From contig NZ_JAEHFX010000001.1 in assembly GCF_016623615.1 (NCBI RefSeq), forward strand, positions 372,001 to 436,000: a stretch of DNA of 64,000 bases, given 5' to 3'. Below are positions 45,099-54,328 of this stretch, in pieces (the stretch's first letter is position 1; every line of letters begins with the position of its first letter). Source of the stretch: Adhaeribacter terrigena (GTDB taxonomy: Bacteria > Bacteroidota > Bacteroidia > Cytophagales > Hymenobacteraceae). The notes under the pieces are model-generated. The model was given only the letters and a program-made list of their open reading frames with translations. It ran no database searches and was not told where the DNA came from. A program made the translations under genes and the position numbers.

Positions 45099-48054
45099 AG
45101 TAACCGAAGATCTCTTTCAGGCTCAGTTGTTCTACTTTGCCGTATTTCGCTAATTCTTTAAAGTTCAGGCGGTCTTTCGAACCAATTACTAAAATCGCTT
45201 TTGGCTGGCCTTTCACGTTTTCAGCCTGGAATTTCTTCACGTCATCCATGGTCATGGAATTTACGCTCGTGAAAATATCGCGGCGAATATCGTAATCGAT
45301 ACCCAGTTTCTTGGCGCGCTCATAGTTGAACAGAATGCCTGATTTAGTAATGCGTTCGGTAGCAATGTTGTTGCGGATCGAAGCTTTCGCGTTTTGCAGG
45401 TTCATTTCGGCAACCGGCATTTCGGCTAATAAAGCATCCATGCCCGCCATGGCTTCCGGCAGTTTGTCGCTCTGCGTACCAATGTAAGACATGATGTAGT
45501 TGGCGCGGTCTTTTTTAGCAGCGTTGTTGTAGCGGGAGTTTACCGAGTAAGCCAGGGCTTTCGATTCACGCAGTTCCTGGAAAACGATAGAACCCATGTT
45601 GCCGCCGAAGTATTCGTTATAAAGCTGCACAGTTGGCACCATTTCCGGGTTGTAGTTCTGGGCTTTGGTCAGGAAGATAATTTCGGCCTGCACCATGTTG
45701 TAATCTGCCCAGTAAACTTTGTTTTGCTTGATATCCTGCTCCTTGAATACTTTTTCGGCCGGAACCGCTTTTAAAGTAGCCGGTAGAATACGTACGTCGT
45801 TCAGCGTTGAAACCAGTTTATTCTCTTCCCGCGGACCGTAGTAAAGCACGCGGTGCTCGTACGTCGGAATGCTCTTGATCATGCTAACCAGTTCTTCCGG
45901 CTTAACCTTTTTCAGTTCTTTCTCCGGAATAACATTCGTGAACGGGTTGTTTTTGCCGTATTTCGCAAAGTTCACCAAACCCTGGCTCAGAATGATCTGC
46001 TTGCTAAGTTTGGCATCATCACGCTCTTTCAGCGTACCATCTACCAGGTCTTTCAGGGCTTTTTTATCTGGTTTGGCGTTTTTCAGGAAGTTTTCGAACA
46101 GGCTTAAACCTTTATCGAAGTTTTCGTCCATGCCGCGCAGCGAAATATAAACCTGGTCCTGCGACGAGAATACATCGAAAGAACAGCCCAGTTTGTAGAA
46201 TTCCTGCTGCATTTCTTCTGCCGTAAGTTTATCGGTGCCCAGGTATTTCAGGTAGTTCACCGCAAGGCCCAGTTTCGGATCGTTGTTGGTGCCCATATCC
46301 AGGATATAGTACAGCTCGAACAAACCGTTTTCTTTGTTGCGGGAGTAAAGCACCGGAACATTGTTTTTCATGTTCAGTTGCTGAATGTCCTTCTTGTAAT
46401 CTACAAAAACCGGCTGAATTGCATTCGATTTGGCGCCCATTACGGTTTTGTAGAATTCAGATTCTACGCCGCGGTTAGCCGGCACCGGTGTGATAGCAGG
46501 CTTGTCAACTTTCTGTGCGTTAGCATCTTTGCCGTTGCGTTTGTAAACCACCACGTAGTTATTGCCATAGTATTTGTTGGCAACATCTACTATGTCTTTC
46601 TTGGTAAGCTGCGCGAATTGGTTATCCATGTTCACGTAATCTTTCCAGTCCATGTTGGCCACAAAAGCAGTAACGAAAGCATCGGCGCGGGAAGAGTTGC
46701 TTTCGTAAGCCTTCATGCGGTCAATTTTTTCGTTGTTGATAATGGCCGGGATCAGCCAGTCAGCAAATTTACCTTTCTTGATCAGGTCGATCTGGCCGAG
46801 TAATAATTTCTGCGCATCTTCCAGTTTCTGGCCCTGGCGCGGCGAAGCGTAGAGCATGTGCGAAGAATAATCGTTGTTGATGTCGGCGAAAGAAGCTGCG
46901 TTCAGAACGGCTTGTTTCTGATTCAGGTTTATATCAATTAAGCCCGCCTGGTTGTTGCTCAGAATACGGTCTATCATGCGCAAAGCCAGGGCATCTTTTT
47001 CTTTTACGCCCGGAAAGCGGAAGCCCATCATCACCATTTCGGCATCGGGTCCCATTACTTCGCGTTTTATCGGCTCGGTGATCGGCTCTTCCATGGCTAC
47101 TTTAAAAGCAGGAACATCCTGTTTCTTCCAGCTGCCAAAATATTTATCTATCGTCCGAATCGTCTGTTCCGGATCTAAGTCACCGCTCAAGCAAATAGCT
47201 ACGTTATTGGGCACATAGTATTTGTTGAAGTAATTTTTGATCTCGGTAATGGAAGGGTTTTTCAGGTGCTCAATCGTTCCGATGGTGGTTTGCGTGCCGT
47301 ACTGATGCTGCTGATAAAGGGCAGTGTTCATGGCTTCGTAAACCTTGCGGAAATCGTTGTCCAATGTCCGGTTTTTCTCTTCGTAAACTGCCTCCAGCTC
47401 GGTGTGGAACAAACGCGGCACTACTTCGCGGAAACGTTCGGCCTGCACCATCGCCCAGCGTTCTACTTCGTTTGCCGGAATATCGTCTACGTACACGGTC
47501 TGCTCAACCGATGTGTACGCGTTGGTACCTTTGGCGCCCAGGCCACTCATGGCTTTATCGTATTCGTTCGGAATGGCATATTTTGCCGCTACGCCCGAAA
47601 CGCTGTCGATCTGGTGGTAAATTTTCTTGCGAACGGCCGGATCGGTTTGTTTGCGGTATTGCTCGTAAAGGGCTTCAATTTTATCGAGCTCTACTTTTTC
47701 GGCGGCCCAGTTCTGGGTGCCGAGTTTGGAAGTGCCTTTAAACACCATGTGCTCCAGGTAGTGCGCCAGGCCGGTGGCATTAGCCGGGTCGTTTTTGCTA
47801 CCCGCTTTCACGGCCACGTAAGTCTGAATACGCGGTGCATCTTTGTACTGCGTAATATACACTTTCAGGCCGTTATCTAAGGTATAGATTCGGGCTTTCA
47901 GCGAATCGCCGGGCACGCTTTCGAAGGTATAGGTTTTCTCGGCGGGCTGTGTAGTAGTGGTGGCAGAAGTTGCCTTATTTTGGGTTTCAGTGGTTTTACA
48001 CTGCGTAAAGAGCATGGTGCCCAGCACTAAACCCAGATAAATAGGTTTTTTCAC
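45097..48054 (-). CDS. M16-family zinc metallopeptidase, lipoprotein
   Basis: 985 residues with a lipoprotein signal (TMLFTQC, lipidated Cys at 19), so periplasmic or outer-membrane. The inverted zinc motif HYLEH is at 98-102, followed downstream by AVYEEKNRTLDN with the third ligand Glu. The first M16 unit (catalytic) is followed by a second, inactive one (ending about residue 985), the two-domain insulinase/pitrilysin-type layout. It degrades peptides in a closed chamber. Monocistronic; a minus-strand 29-nt element lies about 125 bases upstream (48179-48207). Confidence 0.93.
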   Translation of the reverse strand: MKKPIYLGLVLGTMLFTQCKTTETQNKATSATTTTQPAEKTYTFESVPGDSLKARIYTLDNGLKVYITQYKDAPRIQTYVAVKAGSKNDPANATGLAHYLEHMVFKGTSKLGTQNWAAEKVELDKIEALYEQYRKQTDPAVRKKIYHQIDSVSGVAAKYAIPNEYDKAMSGLGAKGTNAYTSVEQTVYVDDIPANEVERWAMVQAERFREVVPRLFHTELEAVYEEKNRTLDNDFRKVYEAMNTALYQQHQYGTQTTIGTIEHLKNPSITEIKNYFNKYYVPNNVAICLSGDLDPEQTIRTIDKYFGSWKKQDVPAFKVAMEEPITEPIKREVMGPDAEMVMMGFRFPGVKEKDALALRMIDRILSNNQAGLIDINLNQKQAVLNAASFADINNDYSSHMLYASPRQGQKLEDAQKLLLGQIDLIKKGKFADWLIPAIINNEKIDRMKAYESNSSRADAFVTAFVANMDWKDYVNMDNQFAQLTKKDIVDVANKYYGNNYVVVYKRNGKDANAQKVDKPAITPVPANRGVESEFYKTVMGAKSNAIQPVFVDYKKDIQQLNMKNNVPVLYSRNKENGLFELYYILDMGTNNDPKLGLAVNYLKYLGTDKLTAEEMQQEFYKLGCSFDVFSSQDQVYISLRGMDENFDKGLSLFENFLKNAKPDKKALKDLVDGTLKERDDAKLSKQIILSQGLVNFAKYGKNNPFTNVIPEKELKKVKPEELVSMIKSIPTYEHRVLYYGPREENKLVSTLNDVRILPATLKAVPAEKVFKEQDIKQNKVYWADYNMVQAEIIFLTKAQNYNPEMVPTVQLYNEYFGGNMGSIVFQELRESKALAYSVNSRYNNAAKKDRANYIMSYIGTQSDKLPEAMAGMDALLAEMPVAEMNLQNAKASIRNNIATERITKSGILFNYERAKKLGIDYDIRRDIFTSVNSMTMDDVKKFQAENVKGQPKAILVIGSKDRLNFKELAKYGKVEQLSLKEIFGY

Positions 48055-48178
48055 GGAAGTTATTACGGTTTAAGAGATGAAGGTTTTAACAGGTCAAATA
48101 TAATATATTATGCCGGTTTGTAAAGGAAACACTATAAAATTGCCCGTTTTGGTACATTCCGAACGGTAAGATGTTTTC

Positions 48179-48390
48179 AGTTTTCATCCGGAAAAAGATA
48201 GCGTTATTTTGTCAGCCTGCCTTTCTCGAAGCATTTCGGGGAGCGCTAGGGAAGGATCTCATTGTCGGATGGTAGTTTTTTAGCTACAAAGCATACCGTT
48301 TTTCTTTGTCATCCCGACAATAGGGGGGATCTATTACAGTTGGTAGTTTGGTTTGCTATTGACTTTTTTGCCTCAAAAGGATACCGTTTT
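48179..48390 (-). repeat. Three 29-nt elements upstream of the M16 gene
   Basis: Copies at 48179-48207, 48274-48302 and 48362-48390, all minus strand. The spacers include a stretch that reads GTCATCCCGACAATAGGGGG (48309-48328), which also occurs in part near 41597-41606. Confidence 0.85.
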
Positions 48391-48448
48391 TTATAGCTGG
48401 CTTTCTACCTTTTATCATTGGCTGAAATAGCTTTTAACTTCCTTTAGT

Positions 48449-48720
48449 GTTCTTTTTGTCTTGACACAAAAAGAACCAAAAAAGTCAAGTCAACAAAAAC
48501 TCGCTGACCGCTCAAACAGTTTGTTGACAAAAAAACACCGTGATACTCTCTCTTCTTTGTAGCGATCCGAACAGTGCCTAGATAGTAGATCTTAGTGGCT
48601 ATGCAAGCGGCATAATTTGCTGCCGTAAGCGCAAATTATGCTGGTAGTTCTTCGTCTTTCGTGGATCGCTCTCCGCTGCGCGTTCGAAGGCCATTTTTTT
48701 TCGAAGGCAATTCTTTTAAG
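48449..48720. repeat. Structured non-coding block with two 11-bp-arm hairpins
   Basis: The first hairpin has arms GTTCTTTTTGT at 48449-48459 and 48466-48476 with loop CTTGAC. The second has GCATAATTTGC at 48610-48620 and its complement at 48631-48641 around TGCCGTAAGC. Long-range pairs such as GCGATCC/GGATCGC also exist. No open frame covers it. From memory this looks like a dispersed repeat present in several Cytophagales genomes, but that was not checked here. Confidence 0.6.
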
Positions 48721-48922
48721 GAAGTCCTGTCAATCCTTAAAATCCTCAAAATCGTGTTCAGACAAAATATTTAGCTGATGGTACTACAGGAAAAGAAAGC
48801 TCCCCTCCTTAGCAAGGAGGGGTTGGGGGTGGTTGACTTGCAGAACCAATTGCTATAATTGAAGCAGACCATTAAAAGAGAAAATCCTGTACTTCCTTTA
48901 ATCCTTAAAATCGTGTTCAAAC
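48721..48922. repeat. Two related short repeats and a CCCCTCC palindrome
   Basis: 48721-48764 and 48883-48922 both end in TTAAAATCGTGTTCA-like sequence and share CCTGT and ATCCTT blocks, as does 41191-41232 in reverse. Between them 48802-48822 is the hairpin CCCCTCCTT/AAGGAGGGG with a GGTTGGGGGTGGTT tail, a kind of repeat common in Bacteroidota intergenic DNA. No gene is seen in 48400-49089. Confidence 0.55.
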
Positions 48923-48979
48923 CAATAATCGGTTCAATCACCAAAATTATAGAACTCAAACCGCAGACAATTTTCCTCA

Positions 48980-49118
48980 AAAACGCGATGCTTTCGGCAT
49001 GAAAAAGCCTTTAACGGAGAATCTGAAAAATTAACCAAATGTTTTTTCCGAAACCGGTTTGTTTTCTCTAATTTAGATTCCCAAAATTTAGTTTTACCTC
49101 CAAAATATATAGCGTTTT
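48980..49118. repeat. Two 29-nt elements upstream of the 239-aa gene
   Basis: A plus-strand copy at 48980-49008 (core CGCGATG, end AAAAAGC) and a minus-strand copy at 49090-49118 whose inner end lies four bases before the start codon at 49123. The second is oriented opposite to the gene. Confidence 0.8.
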
Positions 49119-49122
49119 TCGT

Positions 49123-49842
49123 ATGAAATTCTTTTACTTCGCGGCCTTCCTGCTCCTTTTTACCTTGTCTGGTTTCACGCAGAAAACGGTGGTTACCGAA
49201 ACCGAGCAAACCATTAACGGCGTGCCGCGCAAAGGCCAGCAGATCAGCATTCAGCTCGATGCCAAACTGGTGGAAAAAGCCTGGGAAAGCTACCTGAAAG
49301 AAAAAGTGGGAAAACTAACCGGCAAAAATATTCTAACCAGCAACAAAGGCATTTATACCATCGAACAGGGTAAGATTGAAGCCGTGGCTTCCACGCCGCT
49401 GCGCATTGTTTCTAAAGTAGACGTAACCGAAGGTGCCACGCTGGTTTGGTGGAGCCTGGATATGGGCAGCGCCTACGTAAACAAAGATGCCACGCCCCAG
49501 CAATACGAAGCCGCCGAAACCATTCTGCGCGATTTTGCCCGCAAACTGTACCGCGAAGATGTAGCCCGCCAGGTTTTAGATGCCGAAAAAGTTTTAGCCA
49601 ATACCCAGGCCGAAGAACTGCGCGTAATTAAAGCCGCCGACGAGATCAAGCGCAACATCGAAAAGAACAAGCAGCGCCGCATAGAACTGGAAGCTGAACT
49701 TGCCCAGAATGCCCAACAACTTACGCAGCTGAACCTGGACACTGAAAACAACATCAAGCAACAAGCCACCGCCAAACAAAACGTAGATAATATGCGCCAG
49801 GCGGTAGAAGTCGTTAAAAATAAAGTGAACCTGATCGAGTAG
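49123..49842 (+). CDS. Secreted coiled-coil protein of unknown function
   Basis: 239 residues. A signal peptide (residues 1-20, ending SGFTQ) is followed by an N-terminal domain of about 110 residues with strands (TIEQGKIEAVA; TLVWWSLDMGSAYV). From about residue 145 to the end there is a long charged helix rich in Glu, Lys, Gln and Ala, predicted coiled coil (EIKRNIEKNKQRRIELEAEL). It is probably periplasmic or outer-membrane associated. I do not recognise the family. Its stop is followed at once by a 29-nt element and a terminator. Confidence 0.7.
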   Translation: MKFFYFAAFLLLFTLSGFTQKTVVTETEQTINGVPRKGQQISIQLDAKLVEKAWESYLKEKVGKLTGKNILTSNKGIYTIEQGKIEAVASTPLRIVSKVDVTEGATLVWWSLDMGSAYVNKDATPQQYEAAETILRDFARKLYREDVARQVLDAEKVLANTQAEELRVIKAADEIKRNIEKNKQRRIELEAELAQNAQQLTQLNLDTENNIKQQATAKQNVDNMRQAVEVVKNKVNLIE

Positions 49843-49843
49843 T

Positions 49844-49872
49844 AAAACGCTATGCTTTCCGGCTCCAAAAGT
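49844..49872 (+). repeat. 29-nt element between stop and terminator of the 239-aa gene
   Basis: Starts two bases after the stop codon TAG (49840-49842); the hairpin at 49875-49903 begins three bases after it. Confidence 0.9.
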
Positions 49873-49874
49873 AT

Positions 49875-49903
49875 AAAGCCCCGAAATTTTTCGGGGCTTT
49901 TTT
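49875..49903 (+). terminator. Terminator of the 239-aa gene
   Basis: Stem AAGCCCCGA/TCGGGGCTT with AAATTT loop and T run. Confidence 0.92.
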
Positions 49904-50106
49904 GTTGGGGTAAACTAAGAATTCTGGCTAACCTGAAAAACCTGGTGATTCTGGAATTTTCAACTAAACTTTAAAAGAGCTTTTCTATAAATTATTCCGG
50001 AAAGAACTCACTGGAACGTGCTGCGAGCTCGCACCAGCCTTTGAAAATAAATTAACCGGAAGAAAAAAAATCCTGATACCTGTATCTTGGTACCTGTGTC
50101 TGAAGG

Positions 50107-50676
50107 TTACTTCAGATGTTTCCGGATCAGTTCGTCGGCAAATTTATCGTCTTTCCAGCCCATGATGCGCACATTATTTTGTGGTTCGGAGTTTAAAAAC
50201 CACGTTTCCAGCATTTTTTTTGCCGCCGGATATTTCCGGATAAATTCTTCTGAATCGGTGGCCTCAAGCAAACGTTCGCTGGGTTTGGCCGGCACGGTTA
50301 CGATCTGGTACTCGAGTTCGCCGGCACTTTCCAATAGCAAAACCCCGACTGGCATTACTTCGGTTACCGTACCGGTTTCCTGGCTTTCGCTTAAAACTAA
50401 AGCGAACAGCGGTTTATTATCGGGCGTGCGGGTAGAAGGAATGAAGCCAGCATTGGCAGGGTAAGGCAGAAACCGGATAATTTTATCCTGCCCGGCTTCC
50501 TGCACCACCGCAAATTCATTCGTTTTGGAGCTGAAGGCATATTCACGTGCCGAACCGGCTGGCGTTTCGATTACCACCTGCACCTGTTTGCTTTCAGAAA
50601 AAGCGGGCAAGTCCTCGTAATTGGTCTTACAGCCTGAAAACGCTAGCATTCCCAGGCCAAAAAGTACTTTCTTCAT
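50107..50676 (-). CDS. Inorganic-pyrophosphatase-like lipoprotein, probably inactive
   Basis: 189 residues. It has a lipoprotein signal with Cys at 16 (LAFSGC). The rest aligns with soluble family I pyrophosphatase (VVIETPAG; FLPYPANAGFIPST; ALVLSE; MPVGVLLLES; final GWKD). The catalytic metal-binding block that reads DGDPLD in active enzymes is DNKPLF here: two of three Asp lost. The Tyr of CNYGYI is Ala (ANAG), and the later Asp/Lys set (DEGE.D.K) and the YK pair are also replaced. Fold kept, active site lost. It follows the M1 peptidase gene by 6 bases, so they form one operon; a chaperone, binding or inhibitor role is conceivable but not supported by sequence. Confidence 0.75.
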   Translation of the reverse strand: MKKVLFGLGMLAFSGCKTNYEDLPAFSESKQVQVVIETPAGSAREYAFSSKTNEFAVVQEAGQDKIIRFLPYPANAGFIPSTRTPDNKPLFALVLSESQETGTVTEVMPVGVLLLESAGELEYQIVTVPAKPSERLLEATDSEEFIRKYPAAKKMLETWFLNSEPQNNVRIMGWKDDKFADELIRKHLK

Positions 50677-50682
50677 CTAAAA

Positions 50683-53631
50683 CTACAGCGCTTCGTTCAG
50701 GGCTTTAAACGGATTCAGCATATTAAACCGCAAACTGAAACGGATATTCTGTTTGAAATCTTTGAAATCCTCGGGGGTATCATTCACAAAGTTGCTGCCG
50801 GCAATGGGTAAATATAAACTGAAGAAACCTTCACCAATGTTCAGTGCCAATCCCGTTCCGTAAAATAGATCGTCATAACCTCCGGCTTTGCCCAAGTCAA
50901 GGTAAGCGCTCAGGGGAAAGTAAGGAATATCCGTTTCCAGGTTCAGGGTACTCATCCAGTCATCTGAAAATACCGGAATAAAGTTTTTGAAAGCACCGTC
51001 ACGCATATCAGTTTGGTCTGCCAGTGCGCGAATTCCGTCCGATTTCTGTGCCCGGTCCAGGAAAATGGTTTCTTTCAGGTAATCCGGGCTGCCGCTCAGA
51101 CCCATGTAAAAGGGAACTTCCCCCTGGGTAAAGAATTTCCCGCCAAATAACCGCACGTTAAAGTTTTTATCCTTAGACCAATAGCGTTTGTATTGAATAG
51201 CGCCGCGCAAGGCATTACTTTGGTTATCAGATTTTTTGGGGTCTGAACCTAAATGCTGGAATTGTAATTCAAATCCGAGGTCTTGCAAAGCACTCTTTTG
51301 GGAGTACGTATAAGTCATGGTTTGCCCGCCAATATCTTCCGGCTGATGCAAAATTCTGAAAAGGTTATCGGTAGACGCAGGTTCCAGGATTTCGTTTATC
51401 GTCCCTCCGGCCTGGTTAATATTTGTGATTGCCAATTTCAACTGCTGGCGTGGACTACGACCGGACTTCCGTTTAAAATTCAGCGTAAGCGAAGGCTCGT
51501 ATTTCTCGAAATATTCAAAGCGCTGGAAGTTAAAACCAATTAAAGCCTGCCGCAACCATTTGCTTTCGCGGGCAACCAGGTTATAATTGATATTGCCAAT
51601 GCCGTTCACCTCATTTTCGTGAAAACTGTACATAGGCATTACCAGGAAATTCACGCGTTTATAAAGCAAACTGCTGTTGTAAAAAGCGGCGCCCAGCATG
51701 AATTTATCGGCGGTGTTGGCGCCAATTACCGGCAGAAAGTAAAGCTGTTTTTTATCGTATTGTTCAATGCCGGCCAGTTTCTGCAACCGGAATCTTTTCG
51801 ATTTTTTGAAAAGGCCGCTGGTTTTTAACTGGTTGTCGCGGCGCTTCAGTTCCGGCACTACGTAATCCGGATCGATCACGTATTTCTCGGCCTGGGTAGT
51901 AGCAAACGCGATGGTTTCAGTGCCGGAAAAGGGTTTGGTCCAGTGCTGTTCCAGTTTCTGGCCCTGCGCATCGAAAGCCGCTACCGGTACCGCCACCGGG
52001 TAACCCGATTCGTTTTTAATAGTAACCATTCGGCCCGTTGGCCCCGCATCTTCACTTTTAATTTCTACGTCTACTGGCTTGGTGGTTTTTATAATATTGC
52101 TGAAAAACCAATCCAGGTTTTCGCCGGTGCTTTTCTCAAAACTCCGCTGAAAATCTTCCGGATACGGGTGTTTGAATTTCCATTCTTCAAAATACGTCTG
52201 CATGGCTTTATCAAAACGTTCCTGCCCCAGGTAAGCTGCCAGGTATTTAAAAACCATGGTCGATTTCTGGTACACAATGCCGCCATAATTCAGTTTAAAA
52301 TAATCGGCAGCATGGTATTCTATGGGTTGATCGTTGCCGCGGCTTGCGGTTACCTGATACAGCAGTTCGTCGGTAATGGAAGCCGGCACATTTTCCAGCC
52401 CGAAATGCCTGCGCAAACCAGCCGGAATAGAACCATCTTTTTTGCCCAGTTCGGTATTCTTATCGGTGTCTATGCGGCTTTCTACATAAGAGTTCAGGCC
52501 TTCGTCCATCCAGGGGTGTTGCCTTTCATCCGAAGCCAGAATGCCGTAAAACCAGTTGTGGCCCACTTCGTGAATAATTGCTGAAGGAGAGGTTACCGTA
52601 ACCATCGGGTATTCCATGCCGCCCACGTTTTCGCCCAAGGCGCCGTCTACGGCCGTGGCTGCGCTGTAGGGATATTCGCCTACGTGTTTGGAATAGTAAT
52701 AAACCGCTTCGTTAATATCGTTTTTGCTTTTCAGCCAGCCGTCGGCATTTTTGTTCAGGAACATTTGCCAGGTAATTACCGGTCTTTTCGATTCCGGAAG
52801 TTCTACCGTGTCTTTTAATACGTTAAAGCGCTTATCGGCAAACCAGGCAAAATCGTGAATGTTATTCTGCACGTAATGCAGCGTTTTGGTTTTAGCCGAT
52901 GAAGCCGGAAAAGTCATATCGTTGCCGAAGCTGCTTTTCTGCGCCGTTACGCGGGCTAAACTATCCAGGCGTCTGAGTTCCGAAGCGGTTTGCAGTTCGC
53001 CGGTGGCGCCCACGGTATAATTTTCCGGCAGCGTAATTTTTACGTCGAATTTCCCGAACTCCGAATAAAATTCGCCCTGATCTAAATAAGGCATTGGGTG
53101 CCAGCCTTTACGATCGTAAACCGCCGGTTTGGGATACCATTGCGTGATCTGGTACGACTGCGCTACGTGCCCCAACCGCGAAAATGCGCCCGGCACTTTT
53201 ACCACGAACGGCGTTTTGATCGTGATCTTTTCGCCCGGTTTCAGCGGTTCGTTCAGGATAAGTTTGCCAATATCTTCCTGCTCGTATTCGAGTCTGGCCG
53301 GCCGGCCGTTCACTTCAAAAGCCAGGTTGCTGATGTAGCCGCGCTGCTCTTTTTTAGCGAACTGCAATTTGCGCGAACCATTAACTACCATTTGCTTTGC
53401 CAGAGCCGTTTTTGTGTTTTTATAAGCGTTAGGCCACAAGTGAAAGTAAATGTAGGTAAGCTGGTCCGGCGAATGATTTACGTACTCAATTTCTTCGGTG
53501 CCGCTTAATTCGTGTTTATCATCGTTGAGCGAAACAGCAATTTTATAATTTACTTCCTGCTGCCAATAAGTTTGCGCCTGGCTCAGGCCCGGAAGTAAGG
53601 TCACCGCGAAAGCTGCTAAAAGATTTTTCAT
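50683..53631 (-). CDS. M1-family metallopeptidase with C-terminal beta-barrel-like extension
   Basis: 982 residues with a signal peptide (to about 19, LSQAQ). The zinc motif HEVGH is at 354-358 and E377 (WMDEGLN) at the 18-residue spacing; GGMEYP precedes it. The peptidase part ends near residue 600. Residues about 630-982 are alternating polar/hydrophobic strands with aromatic ends (FMLGAAFYNSSLLYKRVNF; KQNIRFSLRFNML at the C-terminus), as in outer-membrane barrels. The likely picture is a peptidase held at the outer membrane by its own barrel. The second gene of its operon is the pyrophosphatase-like lipoprotein. Confidence 0.85.
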   Translation of the reverse strand: MKNLLAAFAVTLLPGLSQAQTYWQQEVNYKIAVSLNDDKHELSGTEEIEYVNHSPDQLTYIYFHLWPNAYKNTKTALAKQMVVNGSRKLQFAKKEQRGYISNLAFEVNGRPARLEYEQEDIGKLILNEPLKPGEKITIKTPFVVKVPGAFSRLGHVAQSYQITQWYPKPAVYDRKGWHPMPYLDQGEFYSEFGKFDVKITLPENYTVGATGELQTASELRRLDSLARVTAQKSSFGNDMTFPASSAKTKTLHYVQNNIHDFAWFADKRFNVLKDTVELPESKRPVITWQMFLNKNADGWLKSKNDINEAVYYYSKHVGEYPYSAATAVDGALGENVGGMEYPMVTVTSPSAIIHEVGHNWFYGILASDERQHPWMDEGLNSYVESRIDTDKNTELGKKDGSIPAGLRRHFGLENVPASITDELLYQVTASRGNDQPIEYHAADYFKLNYGGIVYQKSTMVFKYLAAYLGQERFDKAMQTYFEEWKFKHPYPEDFQRSFEKSTGENLDWFFSNIIKTTKPVDVEIKSEDAGPTGRMVTIKNESGYPVAVPVAAFDAQGQKLEQHWTKPFSGTETIAFATTQAEKYVIDPDYVVPELKRRDNQLKTSGLFKKSKRFRLQKLAGIEQYDKKQLYFLPVIGANTADKFMLGAAFYNSSLLYKRVNFLVMPMYSFHENEVNGIGNINYNLVARESKWLRQALIGFNFQRFEYFEKYEPSLTLNFKRKSGRSPRQQLKLAITNINQAGGTINEILEPASTDNLFRILHQPEDIGGQTMTYTYSQKSALQDLGFELQFQHLGSDPKKSDNQSNALRGAIQYKRYWSKDKNFNVRLFGGKFFTQGEVPFYMGLSGSPDYLKETIFLDRAQKSDGIRALADQTDMRDGAFKNFIPVFSDDWMSTLNLETDIPYFPLSAYLDLGKAGGYDDLFYGTGLALNIGEGFFSLYLPIAGSNFVNDTPEDFKDFKQNIRFSLRFNMLNPFKALNEAL

Positions 53632-53756
53632 AGATCAGAGAATTGCAAAACAGAATTTAAAGTTAGCGGATTGTTCCCGAAATCATGCGTTTCGGGCAGT
53701 TTTTATCTAACTGGGTTTGCTTTCCTGATTTTTGCCGGGCCTGCCAGCGGGTTTAG

Positions 53757-53785
53757 AGTTTTTGATTCCGAAAGCATAGCGTTTT
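53757..53785 (-). repeat. 29-nt element after the 3D-domain gene
   Basis: A complete copy on the minus strand, about 50 bases after the stop codon at 53837 and before the M1 gene start at 53631. Confidence 0.85.
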
Positions 53786-53836
53786 GCAATTGGTGAGAGG
53801 CTTATGCTGAAGGCGGGAAAACGCGCTTCCGGATTT

Positions 53837-54328
53837 TTAAAGCGAAACCGCAACGGTTTCGTATTTGGTGATCTTTACGTTTTTCCAGTGACCCATAATA
53901 TTATCGTGGCGGTCTACCAGAATATCAATCGTGTTTCTCAGGCGTTTGTTCATGGTGTCTCGCACCACGTAAGTGCCATCCAGTTCCTGCGAAATACCGT
54001 TTACCTGCACCGTGTCGCCGTATTGAATGGGGCCGCCCCAACGTTTGAGCAGGTTTCTGGAAACGGCGATCCAGCGGTGTTGTTTTACCTGCCGGTGATT
54101 GATGCGGGAGCCGTCGGCGGTTATTAAGGGCTCTGCGTCGGTCTGGGAAGCGTCCGGAAAATAAACCGAGGCCGATACCTTATGCGAGAATACGGGCAGT
54201 TTTTTTAAGACCTTTCGGATCGGGTTTACTTTTATGCTTAGCGGAAAATCGGTTTTGGAATACGTTAACCGGGCCGGGAAGAAAGTGACCATTAGAAAAA
54301 ACAGGCCAATAATTTTTTTTCGTACCAT
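53837..54328 (-). CDS. 3D-domain protein (RlpA/MltA-like fold)
   Basis: 163 residues with a signal anchor or signal peptide (GLFFLMVTFFPARLTYS). The C-terminal 85 residues match the 3D (Asp-Asp-Asp) domain, a double-psi-beta-barrel: GDTVQVNGI, then TYVVRDTM, TIDILVD and DRHDNI supply the three aspartates. Such domains occur in cell-wall-acting proteins; whether this one cuts glycan is unknown. Probably periplasmic. It is read in the direction of the M1 operon but about 200 bases away. Confidence 0.75.
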   Translation of the reverse strand: MVRKKIIGLFFLMVTFFPARLTYSKTDFPLSIKVNPIRKVLKKLPVFSHKVSASVYFPDASQTDAEPLITADGSRINHRQVKQHRWIAVSRNLLKRWGGPIQYGDTVQVNGISQELDGTYVVRDTMNKRLRNTIDILVDRHDNIMGHWKNVKITKYETVAVSL

